Translations under genes and position numbers: made by a program
Shown here: positions 1-8,754 of the stretch, in pieces
Position numbering within the stretch: position 1 is the stretch's first letter
How the letters are laid out: every line of letters starts with the position of its first letter
Source of the DNA: Lentisphaerota bacterium
Lineage (GTDB): Bacteria; Verrucomicrobiota; Lentisphaeria; Victivallales; Victivallaceae
DNA: 64,000 nucleotides
Direction: 5' to 3'
Assembly: GCA_015061575.1 (NCBI GenBank)
Contig: SUWF01000004.1
Coordinates: 38,747-102,746, forward strand
The notes under the pieces: model-generated
What the model saw: the letters and a program-made list of their open reading frames with translations, nothing else
Databases searched by the model: none
Told to the model about the DNA's origin: nothing

Positions 1-282
1 CTGTTGGAAAACCGGGTAAGGCCGTACTATATTTTTCAGTGCGATCTGATCTACGGAACCTCGCACTTCCGCACTCCTCTGCAAACCGGTATTGAAATAG
101 TCAAAGCACTGCGCGGCTGGTCATCGGGCATGGCCAATGCGCATTTTGTCATTGACCTGCCAGGCGGCGGCGGCAAAGTTCCCATTGCGCCGGATTATCT
201 GATCGAAAGATGCGGCAAGTACCGGAAATACCGCAACTACTGCAACGAAGAATACCTTTACTGCGATATCGACCCGGCATGA
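1..282 (+). CDS. kamA: Lysine 2,3-aminomutase family protein, C-terminal fragment
   Basis: The reading frame is open from base 1, so the start lies outside the window; about 93 C-terminal residues are present. KamA-family enzymes are radical-SAM, PLP-dependent aminomutases that convert L-lysine to beta-lysine, or are relatives such as EpmB. The fragment has the family tail: a 'FQCDLIYGTSHFRTPL' stretch followed by the glycine-rich 'PGGGGKVP' motif whose lysine binds PLP in KamA. The radical-SAM CxxxCxxC cluster would lie upstream and cannot be seen. Substrate (free lysine, glutamate or EF-P lysine) cannot be decided from this end. A 145-base gap separates it from the regulator gene, so it is probably a separate unit. 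Confidence 0.85.
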   Translation: MLENRVRPYYIFQCDLIYGTSHFRTPLQTGIEIVKALRGWSSGMANAHFVIDLPGGGGKVPIAPDYLIERCGKYRKYRNYCNEEYLYCDIDPA

Positions 283-365
283 TCACATCCTGATCCTGAC
301 CTCCTGCATTAGCAGTATAAATCACAATAAAGTAAATGCAGATATTTGCTTTTTCGGGAAAAAAT

Positions 366-381
366 GTTATATTTATATAAC
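366..381. promoter_or_regulatory. AT-rich inverted repeat upstream of the LacI-type gene
   Basis: Two perfect 6-base arms, GTTATA and TATAAC, are separated by four bases. It lies 47 bases before the regulator start and 8 bases before a second palindrome, so it could be part of the promoter or an operator half. There is no functional evidence beyond the symmetry. Confidence 0.35.
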
Positions 382-388
382 AAAAAAT

Positions 389-402
389 CTGTAACGTTTC
401 AG
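389..402. promoter_or_regulatory. Candidate LacI-family operator
   Basis: The 14-base element CTGTAACGTTTCAG is a palindrome except for one mismatched pair and has the central CG typical of LacI/GalR operators (PurR and CcpA sites share an AACGTT core). It sits 26 bases before the start of a LacI-type regulator, where autorepression would be expected. Inference from position and symmetry only. Confidence 0.45.
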
Positions 403-427
403 AAAAACATTCAAGGAGCTATCCGCA

Positions 428-1513
428 ATGGCTGTTTCAACACCTGCCAAACGTGCCACCATCACTTCCATAGCCAGAGAGCTGGGCTTTGGAACCTCCA
501 CGGTTTCATTCTGCCTCTCGGGCAAGGCGGCTCAGTACGGCATCAAAGCAGAAACGGCCCAACTTATTTGCGCTCACGCTGCCAAGGTTGGTTATGTGGT
601 AAATTCAGCAGCCCGGCAGCTGCGCGATCAAAACACGGCCCCGCTGGGAATATTGTTCGATCCGCAAATGAGCGCCGGAGCAATGCCCATGCAGGCACTC
701 AGCCACGCTTTGACCGAACTGAATAAACGCAATATCGAAGTACGGGTTGTGGCTGCTCCGACCTGGGAAGGCACCGTACAGCTGCAGCAGCTGGGGTGTA
801 AAGAAGCGATCGTATTTTCAGCTTTTACCGAAACTGTCGGGTCGCAGCAGGACTTGGCAAACTCACTGGAACAATACCACTCAGCGGCAGAAAATATCAA
901 ACTTTTCTGCATAAACTACTCGTTTCATCACCAGGAACAGCCGCTTTTCCCCAACATCATCCGGCTGGGTATTCACCGCGGCATGGTCAATCAGGCGTTG
1001 AGCGATTATCTGCTCAAGCAGAATAACGGCGGCATGATCATGATTTCAAGCTGGAGCAAGATCGATCCCGATAAGCAGCATCACATTATTATGGATCAGC
1101 AGATCAATGCAGATAATTCACCGTATGAATTGGGGCGGGTCTGGGCGCAGCACTATCTTGCTTTGCGCAAAAAACACCGGATCATCGCCATTATGAGCGG
1201 CGACGACCGGATCAGTGCCGGACTGCTGGCTGAACTGCTGGCCAATCAGGTAAAAGTGCCGCAGGATGTCCGGGTGATAAGTTTTGACAATCTGGATTTT
1301 GGCGGCTGTCTGCCGGTACCGCTGACCAGCTGGGGCGTTCCGCTGCAAACTCATGTGCAAATGGTGCTGGATCATATTCTGAATAACCAGCCGCTTCCGG
1401 AGCGGGTATTGAGTATTCCGGAATTTTCGTGGCGGTGCAGTTCCGGCTTCACGCCGCTTGAACAACAGGAATTTATGCAAATAATTACAAATTTATGCAA
1501 AAACCAACGATAG
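428..1513 (+). CDS. LacI/GalR-family transcriptional regulator
   Basis: 361 residues. The N-terminus (residues about 10-55) reads as a LacI-type helix-turn-helix with hinge ('TITSIARELGFGTSTVSFCLSG'-like order, split here), ending in the hinge-like segment 'NSAARQLRDQN'. The rest matches in length the two-lobed periplasmic-binding-protein-type effector domain, with 'IMSGDDRISAGLLAEL' and 'ISFDNLDFG' in the usual C-lobe positions. It should bind DNA as a dimer and respond to a sugar-like ligand. The start is supported by AAGGAG eight bases upstream. The next gene, a secreted glycosidase-like protein, starts 9 bases after the stop, so the regulator probably controls its own operon through the palindrome upstream. 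Ligand unknown. Confidence 0.85.
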   Translation: MAVSTPAKRATITSIARELGFGTSTVSFCLSGKAAQYGIKAETAQLICAHAAKVGYVVNSAARQLRDQNTAPLGILFDPQMSAGAMPMQALSHALTELNKRNIEVRVVAAPTWEGTVQLQQLGCKEAIVFSAFTETVGSQQDLANSLEQYHSAAENIKLFCINYSFHHQEQPLFPNIIRLGIHRGMVNQALSDYLLKQNNGGMIMISSWSKIDPDKQHHIIMDQQINADNSPYELGRVWAQHYLALRKKHRIIAIMSGDDRISAGLLAELLANQVKVPQDVRVISFDNLDFGGCLPVPLTSWGVPLQTHVQMVLDHILNNQPLPERVLSIPEFSWRCSSGFTPLEQQEFMQIITNLCKNQR

Positions 1514-1522
1514 GAGAAAAAA

Positions 1523-4500
1523 ATGCTAAAAAAACTTTCAGCTGTTTTTTGCAGTCTGGCCGCACTCCTGCTGAGTGCCGATCCGATCGAGCTGCAGCAG
1601 GAACTCAAGTTCGACACTGCCGTTAAAGGCTCCACATCCATCCAGCTGGATATACCGCCTGTACAGCTGCCGCCGGGCAAAAATGCCGTGCTTAAATTCA
1701 ATGCCCGGATCGTCACCCCGAACTATGCCGGATGGGGAAATTTGCTGCAAATTGTCTTGAACAACAAAGTGTTGGACAACACGACCGCCAATGGCGAACA
1801 GCGCATACTTTTCCGCAGCAGCAAACTCAAAACCTCCAAAGCCAAAACTCCCACGCTGCATTGGTTCGGCAAAAACCGCAACAACACCGCTTTGATAGTT
1901 TTCTATGCTCCGGAAAACGCCAGCGAGCTGGCTCCGCAGATCCTCAGCGACCGTGCGGCCGGATTTGACTACGCCATACGCATCGATGATCTTTTGCGCA
2001 GCGGTCAGCCCAACAAGCTCAAATTCAACTATCTTTTGCAGAAACGTCATGTGCAGAACCGCAATCTGCAGCTTGTCCTGCGCAACATCACTATTGATTT
2101 TATCGATCAGGCAACGCCGCAAGCAGACTCGCAGCCGGTTATGGTGAACGGCGAAATCATGCTGCGTAGCCGTCTGGCACTGGACGCTCCGGCCTCCGGA
2201 ACCACCGATATAAAAATCGACTTCCCGGCAGTGCAAGTTCCCCGCGGCAAAGTACCGGTGCTGGCCTTTAACGCCCGCATCGCCACGCCGTCCATGGGCG
2301 GCTGGAACAATTATTTGAAGCTGAAACTGAATAACAAACGTATCGACCGGGAAAATCCCGATGGCGAATACCGCTTGCTCCGCCGGGGCATTTATATGCA
2401 GAACAGCTTGCCCAAAGAGGTCAACCGGGACTGGTGGCGCAGCAAAAAAGGCGATCAGGCGCTGCTGATGTTTTTTGCCCCCGAAAGCGCAACTGAACTG
2501 GAAAAGCGTGTAACCGGCAACCGGGAATGCAGATATGACTACGAAATCGATATCAGCGATCTGGTAAACCGTTTGGAAATCGGTGCTGACGACCGGATCG
2601 AAAGCAACGAAAATAACTCTTTGCAGTTATCCTACTCGCTGATGCGCCGTTATGTGCAAGGCAAAAACATCCCTTTGATCATCAAAGATCTGCGCATTAA
2701 ATTCCTGGATAAAAGCGAAGTTGAAAAAGTCCGTCCGCAACCGCAGGCCACCGTCAAGCGCAATGCTAAAAAGCCCGTTGCCAGCCTCTCCGGCAATGGT
2801 GCGGTGCTGGAAGTTGCCGCCGATGGAACGTTGCAGCTGCAGCTGGCGGGAGAAACCGTTTTCATGGACAGCTTTTTCAGTTATCCGGCTAAACCAATGA
2901 TGAAATACAATGCTTTTGGCCATAATCCCTCCGGCAATGCCGCTGATTGGCAAGTCAACGTTAAACAGGAAGCGCAAAGTCTGTATTTGACTGCCCGCAG
3001 CGGAGCTTTTGAAATCCGGCGTAAAATCACGTTCGACGGCAGGCGATTCAACTTCCTTGATCAGCTCAAAAATATCTCTCAAGCCAATTCCGCATTGGCT
3101 TTTTTTGACCGTTTTTCCGGCAATGATCTGAAAAGAAATTCGGTCAAACTGGCCGGACAAGCCGATGTGCGGGGAACCGTGGATTTTTTCGGCGCCAGCA
3201 ATCCGACGGTTTTTCTGCCCGGCAAAAAATCCGCCTGGGGTGTGGTTTACGAAGATACCGTATCCCGGGCGCAACTGCAGCTGCGCAGTCAGGCGGCTTT
3301 GTATGAAGCCGGTTCCGTGGGCTGCGGAGCCAAGCCCAACGATACAATTGAACGCGAATTTGCAATTTATCCGCTCGCCGGCGGCGATTACTTTGATTTT
3401 ATCAATCAAGTCCGCCGGGATTGGGGCATGAACAAATTCACCATCCCCGGCACGCTGGCTTTTTCGCCCCGGGGCCAGCAGCCGGATAAGCCCAACAAAC
3501 TCGCCGTGATAAAACCATGGTTTGAATTTTGCTATTACGGCAACAACAGCGATTTGGACGGAGCTTTGATGAGCCGTCAGGAATTCACCGCCAAAGCCCA
3601 AAAGCAGCTCAAGCAGTTGCGCAGCAAGCGTGCAGATGTAAGAGTTTTTGCCAGCATCGAAAATAATCTCGTACCCTTCGACTGCCGCCAATATGATTGG
3701 GCCAGACAGATCCGCCAGAAAGGCGTCAAGGAAGCCCGCAATGCCGAAGGTATCCGCTACGGACAGTTTCTCAGCAAAGAGCTGACCGAAAAACTCGATG
3801 CAGTTACTCCGCTCAAGGACTCCATCATCCGTTCCGCTGACGGCCGGGCCATGATCGACAACATGTACCCGAGCACCCCGGTGATCAATTTGATGGTGCA
3901 GCCGGAATTGGGCAACAGCCGCTATAAACAAATGATCGAACAGATCGATTTTCTGATGGATAAAGTTGGGGTGGACAGCATCTATATTGACCAGTTCCAG
4001 CCCTACACGATCGGCGGTTTCAGCGAAAACCGCTGGGATGGCCGCACCGTGGAGCTGGCCCCAGACGGGTCGATCCAACGTTACCGCTACAGTTACGCCC
4101 TGACCGGCGCCACCGCCCGGGCGGCGATCATCAAGCACATCACCGACAAAGGCGGACTGGTGCTGACCAACGGACAAAGTATGAGCAAAGAAGAACAAGG
4201 CTTGTTCCGGCTGGCGTTTCAGGAAATGGAAAATGACTCCGTAAATCCAATGCTTTTTATCGATGAATGTCCGCCGGAATTCCGCTGGCAGAGTGTAAGC
4301 CACCTGGGTTGTCCGGTAGCACTGGGGATCCGTCCCCGCAAATATCTGGATGTTTCGGTCCGTCCCAACCGGGCCGCTGAAGCGCTGACCAAAGGCGTGA
4401 TAACTGCTCTGCGCAACGGGCTGCTTTACTATGTATATATATATGATATCCACACCGATGGCAAAAGCGACTCCGGCAGTTTTGATATGTTTGAACGGAT

Positions 4501-4741
4501 GTTTCCGTTTACTCCGGTGGAGCTCAACGCCGGTTATCTCATTGGCAAAGAGCGCATCATCACTGCGGTATCCAAAAAATTCACTGCAGGCGGCAGTCAA
4601 AAACCACGCTGTACGCACTACAACAAACGCGGCATCCCTGCTCCGGCCAAATTTGCCGTCACCGGTCAGCCCGGAGCCTGGCAAGTGGAAGTAAAATTGA
4701 ACGATTGGAATGAAATAGCTATTATAGAAATAAACCAATAA
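1523..4741 (+). CDS. Large secreted glycoside-hydrolase-like protein with duplicated N-terminal beta domain
   Basis: 1072 residues with a Sec signal peptide (residues 1-18, 'AALLLSADP' cleavage area), so exported. Residues 24-195 and 212-395 are two copies of one domain: each contains a 'P-G-K/R-G-K ... L-x-FNARI-TP ... GW-N-L-x-x-x-LNNK' pattern and resembles a carbohydrate-binding beta sandwich. Residues about 410-640 look like another beta domain. Residues about 650-960 have features of a TIM-barrel glycosidase: '[13 protein letters not shown]' (acidic residue after a strand, about residue 822), '[13 protein letters not shown]' and '[11 protein letters not shown]'. It may belong to the DUF6259-type families of PVC bacteria, but I cannot confirm that. 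SD GGAG lies 8 bases upstream. It sits between a LacI regulator and a pseudopilin in one operon. Substrate unknown. Confidence 0.6.
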   Translation: MLKKLSAVFCSLAALLLSADPIELQQELKFDTAVKGSTSIQLDIPPVQLPPGKNAVLKFNARIVTPNYAGWGNLLQIVLNNKVLDNTTANGEQRILFRSSKLKTSKAKTPTLHWFGKNRNNTALIVFYAPENASELAPQILSDRAAGFDYAIRIDDLLRSGQPNKLKFNYLLQKRHVQNRNLQLVLRNITIDFIDQATPQADSQPVMVNGEIMLRSRLALDAPASGTTDIKIDFPAVQVPRGKVPVLAFNARIATPSMGGWNNYLKLKLNNKRIDRENPDGEYRLLRRGIYMQNSLPKEVNRDWWRSKKGDQALLMFFAPESATELEKRVTGNRECRYDYEIDISDLVNRLEIGADDRIESNENNSLQLSYSLMRRYVQGKNIPLIIKDLRIKFLDKSEVEKVRPQPQATVKRNAKKPVASLSGNGAVLEVAADGTLQLQLAGETVFMDSFFSYPAKPMMKYNAFGHNPSGNAADWQVNVKQEAQSLYLTARSGAFEIRRKITFDGRRFNFLDQLKNISQANSALAFFDRFSGNDLKRNSVKLAGQADVRGTVDFFGASNPTVFLPGKKSAWGVVYEDTVSRAQLQLRSQAALYEAGSVGCGAKPNDTIEREFAIYPLAGGDYFDFINQVRRDWGMNKFTIPGTLAFSPRGQQPDKPNKLAVIKPWFEFCYYGNNSDLDGALMSRQEFTAKAQKQLKQLRSKRADVRVFASIENNLVPFDCRQYDWARQIRQKGVKEARNAEGIRYGQFLSKELTEKLDAVTPLKDSIIRSADGRAMIDNMYPSTPVINLMVQPELGNSRYKQMIEQIDFLMDKVGVDSIYIDQFQPYTIGGFSENRWDGRTVELAPDGSIQRYRYSYALTGATARAAIIKHITDKGGLVLTNGQSMSKEEQGLFRLAFQEMENDSVNPMLFIDECPPEFRWQSVSHLGCPVALGIRPRKYLDVSVRPNRAAEALTKGVITALRNGLLYYVYIYDIHTDGKSDSGSFDMFERMFPFTPVELNAGYLIGKERIITAVSKKFTAGGSQKPRCTHYNKRGIPAPAKFAVTGQPGAWQVEVKLNDWNEIAIIEINQ
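1592..2707 (+). repeat. Tandem domain duplication inside the secreted glycosidase-like gene
   Basis: Codons 24-195 (1592-2107) and 212-395 (2156-2707) encode homologous domains. Aligned blocks include '[14 protein letters not shown]' with '[14 protein letters not shown]', '[13 protein letters not shown]' with '[13 protein letters not shown]', and '[12 protein letters not shown]' with '[12 protein letters not shown]'. Protein identity is moderate, so the duplication is old. Confidence 0.75.
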
Positions 4742-4767
4742 CAAATCATCAAACGAAAGGTCAAATC

Positions 4768-5529
4768 ATGAAAAAATCTTTTACGCTGATCGAACTCCTG
4801 GTTGTAATTGCCATCATCGCCATCCTGGCCGCCATGCTGCTGCCCGCGCTTTCCGCCGCCCGGGAACGGGCCCGGCAAAGCAGCTGCATAAGCCGCCTCA
4901 AGCAGCTGACGTTGGCGGAAGTAATGTATTCCGGCGACAATAACGACTATGTCTGCTGCTTTTGGAATACCCGCAAAGACCGCTATTATGTCAACACTTA
5001 CGGCAACGTTGGCCAGGGTCATGCCTCCATGGATAATGCGATCTGGCAGCTGGGCACCGGCGGATATTTCGGCACCACCTACGAATGGTCTATCAACTCC
5101 GGCATGGCTTTGACTCACGCCAATAAAAAGGATTATGTGTGGCTGAAAAACAATATTTTCACCTGCCCCAGCGACACTGCCAACTCCAATATGGACAACG
5201 GTACCAGCAGTTATATCGAATACAAATTTGACGATGTGGCAGCCTATGGCGGCACCACCGGCAATGGCGGAACTTACAGCGGCAGTTCCACGCTGAAAAA
5301 GTATGACAACGCTCCCCGGGTGATCGTAGGCAAACACAGCCCGGACAACACCATCTGGCTGGATACGTTCAAAAGTGGTGACGCCACAAGCTATGTACTC
5401 AATCACCCCAGCGGTCAGGTCAACTGCGGCAAACTCGGCGGCCACGTCGATACCGGCAATGCGTTGCCAGAACCAGCTAAAGGTCAGATCCACGTTCTGG
5501 AAGTGTTTGATAAATTAGCGCTCAAATAA
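4768..5529 (+). CDS. Prepilin-type N-terminal cleavage/methylation domain protein (pseudopilin-like)
   Basis: 253 residues. The N-terminus is a class III (type IV pilin) signal: basic leader 'MKKS' then '[19 protein letters not shown]', with the conserved Phe+1 and Glu+5 used by prepilin peptidase. The C-terminal part is an acidic, aromatic and Gly/Ser-rich domain ending in '[18 protein letters not shown]', which resembles the H-x9-DG element of the family but with G in place of D. Such proteins occur in very large numbers in Lentisphaerae and Planctomycetes, often beside sulfatases and glycosidases. Here it follows the secreted glycosidase-like gene by 26 bases with SD AAAGG, so it is probably co-expressed. 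A role in assembly or display of the enzyme is an inference. Confidence 0.85.
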   Translation: MKKSFTLIELLVVIAIIAILAAMLLPALSAARERARQSSCISRLKQLTLAEVMYSGDNNDYVCCFWNTRKDRYYVNTYGNVGQGHASMDNAIWQLGTGGYFGTTYEWSINSGMALTHANKKDYVWLKNNIFTCPSDTANSNMDNGTSSYIEYKFDDVAAYGGTTGNGGTYSGSSTLKKYDNAPRVIVGKHSPDNTIWLDTFKSGDATSYVLNHPSGQVNCGKLGGHVDTGNALPEPAKGQIHVLEVFDKLALK

Positions 5530-5599
5530 GGTGATCAAAAAAACCATTCAAAATCCAATAATGAGCAAAAACACAACCGGATAAAAAGGTAATTCGGAA

Positions 5600-5624
5600 G
5601 CTGTTGCAAAACCGTCAAGTTTTG
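5600..5624 (+). repeat. 25-base dispersed repeat, copy 1
   Basis: This stretch (GCTGTTGCAAAACC then GTCAAGTTTTG) matches 63877-63901 at 24 of 25 positions. Internally CAAAAC and GTTTTG can pair around a 6-base loop, but the outer arm present in copy 2 is missing here, so this copy is a degenerate hairpin without its own T tract. Confidence 0.75.
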
Positions 5625-5660
5625 ATGTAACCCCAAAAATTCGGACGGGTTAAATTATGT

Positions 5661-5697
5661 GGAATGGGTTCGGTATTTTACCGGACTCATTCCTTTT
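5661..5697 (+). terminator. Rho-independent terminator after the pseudopilin operon
   Basis: Arms at 5661-5674 and 5680-5693 form a 14-bp stem with two G-U pairs and a 5-base loop, followed by CTTTTAATTT. It ends the LacI-glycosidase-pseudopilin unit. Confidence 0.8.
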
Positions 5698-5736
5698 AAT
5701 TTGCTATATCGTGCAGAAAAAAATTAAAAATATTGC

Positions 5737-5766
5737 TTGCGACCTGAAAAAAAATTTGTATTTAAT
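5737..5766 (+). promoter_or_regulatory. Candidate promoter for the DUF1549/DUF1501 cluster
   Basis: TTGCGA and TTTAAT are spaced 18 bases apart; the -10 match is 5 of 6. It lies about 68 bases before the start codon at 5834 and just after a terminator, where a new transcription unit must begin. Confidence 0.4.
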
Positions 5767-5833
5767 GCGGTACGGAGCTACATTACTCCTCAGATAGAGT
5801 TCATCTGTCGGAATAGATGGAAAGGAATAAAAT

Positions 5834-7423
5834 ATGAGCAGATTTGCAATAATTTTAACTGTCTTTGCCTTGCCATGGCTGCCGCTCTTTGCTTCGACCT
5901 TTGAAAAAAGCCCGGTGTTTGATTTGAAATTACCCATCAATAAGATCTTGCTCAAAACCTGGGAACAAAACTCTTTAGCGGTTCCGCCGCCAGCTTCGGA
6001 TGCGGTTTTTCTGCGGCGGCTTATGCTCACGGCTGCCGGACGCTTGCCCACAGCCGATGAGGTACAGGGTTTTCTGGATGACGAAACTCCCAATAAACAC
6101 GCCGTCTGGATCGAAAAAGTCCTCAACTCTCCGGAATATGCCGATATGCAGGCCATGCGGTTTGCCGATATGCTCCGGATCAAATCGGAATTTCCCATCA
6201 ATCTCTGGCCCAATGCTGTGCAATTTTATCACCGCAAGATACATGACGATATTTTAAGCGATCGCTCGCTCAAAGATATGTTTTATGAAATGCTGACCGT
6301 TTCCGGCAGTAATTTCCGGACAGCTTATGCCAATTTTTTCCGGGCCAGCGCCGACCGTTCGCCGGAAGGGTTGGCTAAAATGGTGCTGCTGACCACCATG
6401 AATATGCGCGAAAGTGCTTTACCGGAAGAGGATTTCAAAGAATTCGCCAAACTTTTCAGCTGCATACGCTACAAAAGTACCTATGAGTGGAAAGAGGAGA
6501 TCGTCTACAGCGATTATATCCCGCAAACTTTTGCTGCCGCATTGCCGGACGGTCAAAAACTCGCTGTCGATACCGCCCGGCAGGATCCCCGCAAGATCTT
6601 TGCCGACTGGCTGCTGAACGAACAGAATCCTTACTTTGCCCGGGCGTTTGTCAACAAAGTCTGGTACTGGGTATTCGGCAGCGGCATATCGCCCCGGGCG
6701 GATCAGTTGGAATTGATCAAAGAAAGCGGCTTCTGGGATAATTTGCTGGGCAAAAAAAGCTCCGGCAGCAACGAACCGTTTTCCGAAGAACTGCAGAATT
6801 ATCTTATCAAAGAGTTTCAGCAGAATAATTACAGTCTGAAGCATCTTTACAGAGTCATTTTGAACTCGATGGCTTTTCAGGCATCGTCGCTGGATCAGAG
6901 CGAAGCGCTGCTGCGCTTCCATGCGGCATATCCGGTACGGCGGTTGGAATCGGAAGTATTGATTGATGCCCTGGGCAGCATCACCCGCAGCTATGACCGC
7001 TACATGAGTGTGATTCCGGAACCATTCACTTATCTGCCCTACAGCAGCAAAGCGATCAATATTGCTGACGGCAGTATTTCCACCGGGGTGCTGGACAGCT
7101 TTGGCCGTCCGCCCCGGGATTCCGGCCAATTCTCTGAGCGCAATACCGCCAGCACGGATTCGCAAAATCTTTATTTGATGAATTCGGCGGCGTTGTACCG
7201 GCGCATCAATGAGTACAGCCGCAGCCTGCAGCGCCGCTACCGGGACGAAAACAGCCGGCTCAACCGGCTCTATTTGGATATATTATCCCGTTATCCAACC
7301 GGCAAAGAGCGCAAGGCGTTCCGCAAATACCAGCAGAGTCTGGAAAAAAAATTCCAGGGCATGGTCTGGAGCGACACGGTGTGGGTATTGTTCAACAGCA
7401 AAGAATTTCTCTTTTATCATTGA
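5834..7423 (+). CDS. DUF1549/DUF1553 domain secreted protein
   Basis: 529 residues with a signal peptide (residues about 1-20). The N-terminal part has the DUF1549 pattern 'FLRRLMLTAAGRLPTADEV' and 'WIEKVLNSPEYADM...RFADMLR'. The C-terminal part has the DUF1553 signature 'FADWLLNEQNPYFARAFVNKVW' and 'RRLESEVLIDALGSITRSYD'. In Planctomycetes these proteins often carry an N-terminal cytochrome c domain; no CxxCH motif is present, so this is a short form. They are nearly always paired with a DUF1501 protein, as here (20 bases downstream). Molecular function is not established for the family; a role in extracytoplasmic breakdown of complex polysaccharides has been suggested from gene context. SD AAGGA supports the start. 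Confidence 0.85.
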   Translation: MSRFAIILTVFALPWLPLFASTFEKSPVFDLKLPINKILLKTWEQNSLAVPPPASDAVFLRRLMLTAAGRLPTADEVQGFLDDETPNKHAVWIEKVLNSPEYADMQAMRFADMLRIKSEFPINLWPNAVQFYHRKIHDDILSDRSLKDMFYEMLTVSGSNFRTAYANFFRASADRSPEGLAKMVLLTTMNMRESALPEEDFKEFAKLFSCIRYKSTYEWKEEIVYSDYIPQTFAAALPDGQKLAVDTARQDPRKIFADWLLNEQNPYFARAFVNKVWYWVFGSGISPRADQLELIKESGFWDNLLGKKSSGSNEPFSEELQNYLIKEFQQNNYSLKHLYRVILNSMAFQASSLDQSEALLRFHAAYPVRRLESEVLIDALGSITRSYDRYMSVIPEPFTYLPYSSKAINIADGSISTGVLDSFGRPPRDSGQFSERNTASTDSQNLYLMNSAALYRRINEYSRSLQRRYRDENSRLNRLYLDILSRYPTGKERKAFRKYQQSLEKKFQGMVWSDTVWVLFNSKEFLFYH

Positions 7424-7443
7424 TACAGGAGGTTTGAGTTACT

Positions 7444-8754
7444 ATGATCGACCGGCGTGAATTTATTAAAATGATGACTCTCTGCGGAGTGTATGGAGCT
7501 TTCAGCCGGGTATCCGGCAAACTGCTGGCGTCCCCGGTGCGGCAAGACCGGCAACCGGCTAAATCGGTTATCGAAATCTGGGTGTGGGGAGGCCCTTCGC
7601 ATCTGGAAACCTTTGATCCCAAACCCAATGCCGGAAGAGCCTACAACGGCGACCACGGCGATATAGCGACCAATGTCAAAGGCATCCGCATCAGCGAATA
7701 CCTGCCCAAACTGGCGCAGCAGGCGGATAAATACTCGATCATCCGCAGTATGTGCCACGGCACCAACGGTCACGAAACAGCCACCTATCTTATGCAAACT
7801 GGCCGGATGCCCGGCGACGGCATAACTTATCCGGCGATCGGGGCAGTACTGGCCATGCTCAAAAGCGGCGAATACAAAGGCAAACTGCCGCCTTATATAG
7901 CGTTGACCACCAATAAAGGGCGTTTTTCGGAAAACGGCTTTTTAAGCGACCGTTTCAAACCGCTGGCTACCGGTTCCAATCCCAATAATCCGCGCTTTCT
8001 GGTCGATGGTTTTGTCGCTCCGGGCGGCATCAGCAAAGAGCATGTGCTCAAGCGCCAGAAATATGCGGAAGAGCTGGATTCCTTCAGCCGCAGCATCACC
8101 AGCTGCCGGGAATTGCGGGAGTTTGAAAGTGCCGGAGCTGCTGCGCAAGCTGTACTCAACGGCGATGATGCCAAAGCTTTTGATTTGAATCTGGAAAGCG
8201 ACGCCGTGCGCAACCGCTACGGCCGCACCCGCTTCGGACAGTGCTGTCTGGCGGCCAGACGCCTGGTGGAACTTGGGGTACCATACATAACCATCAACGC
8301 TCAGGGCTGGGATACGCACAAAAAGCATTTTGAATCAATGGAGCGGCTCGGCCCGGAATTTGATCAGGGCTTTTCGGCCCTGCTGGAAGATCTGCACGAA
8401 AAGAAGCTGCTTGATACCACGCTGATATGGTGTACCGGTGAATTTGGCCGCACCCCCCGGGTGGATTATCACGAACCCTGGAACGGCGGGCGCAACCACT
8501 ATTGCCGCTGTTTCAGCACAGTAGTTGCCGGTGGCGGCTTTGCGGGCGGCAAGGTGCTGGGCGCCTCGGATGCCCGGGGTGAATTTCCGGTGGATCGGCC
8601 GGTTTCGCCGGTGGATTTGCTGTGGAGCATCTATGAATTGGCCGGGATCGATCCCGCCAGCCGGATGCCGAATCCGCGCAATCTGGATCTTACCATCCTG
8701 CCGCGTGACGGCGGAAAAAATAAACTCAAAGAACTTTATCGGGAGCAGGTATGA
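7444..8754 (+). CDS. DUF1501 domain-containing protein (sulfatase-fold family)
   Basis: 436 residues. The N-terminus 'MIDRREFIKMMTLCG' resembles a Tat-type leader of this family, although only a single RR pair is present. The body follows DUF1501: 'VIEIWVWGGPSHLETFDPKP' at residues about 39-58, 'MCHGTNGHETATYLMQTG', 'WDTHKKHFESMERLGPEFD', and the C-terminal 'LIWCTGEFGRTPRVDYHEPW...GGRNHY'. The family has an alkaline-phosphatase/sulfatase-like fold, but no catalytic activity has been assigned that I know of. SD GGAGG is 10 bases upstream; the next start overlaps this stop by 4 bases (ATGA), indicating translational coupling with the PPC gene. Confidence 0.87.
   Translation: MIDRREFIKMMTLCGVYGAFSRVSGKLLASPVRQDRQPAKSVIEIWVWGGPSHLETFDPKPNAGRAYNGDHGDIATNVKGIRISEYLPKLAQQADKYSIIRSMCHGTNGHETATYLMQTGRMPGDGITYPAIGAVLAMLKSGEYKGKLPPYIALTTNKGRFSENGFLSDRFKPLATGSNPNNPRFLVDGFVAPGGISKEHVLKRQKYAEELDSFSRSITSCRELREFESAGAAAQAVLNGDDAKAFDLNLESDAVRNRYGRTRFGQCCLAARRLVELGVPYITINAQGWDTHKKHFESMERLGPEFDQGFSALLEDLHEKKLLDTTLIWCTGEFGRTPRVDYHEPWNGGRNHYCRCFSTVVAGGGFAGGKVLGASDARGEFPVDRPVSPVDLLWSIYELAGIDPASRMPNPRNLDLTILPRDGGKNKLKELYREQV

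Larger units (their letters stand above)
5530..5833. other. Non-coding gap: repeat, terminator and promoter
   Basis: This 304-base stretch has no convincing gene. It holds, in order, a 25-base sequence found again near the window end (5600-5624), a strong terminator (5661-5697), and a candidate promoter TTGCGA-18-TTTAAT at 5737-5766 ahead of the gene starting at 5834. SD AAGGA precedes that gene. The part between 5530 and 5600 is AT-rich with nothing recognisable. Confidence 0.6.

Noticed and set aside
2627..4744. Long open frame (705 codons) on the minus strand inside the secreted glycosidase-like gene
   Set aside because: It lies wholly antisense to a gene with signal peptide, SD and coherent domains, and its translation is rich in Phe/Gly/His without motifs. 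Codon bias of the sense gene explains the lack of stops.
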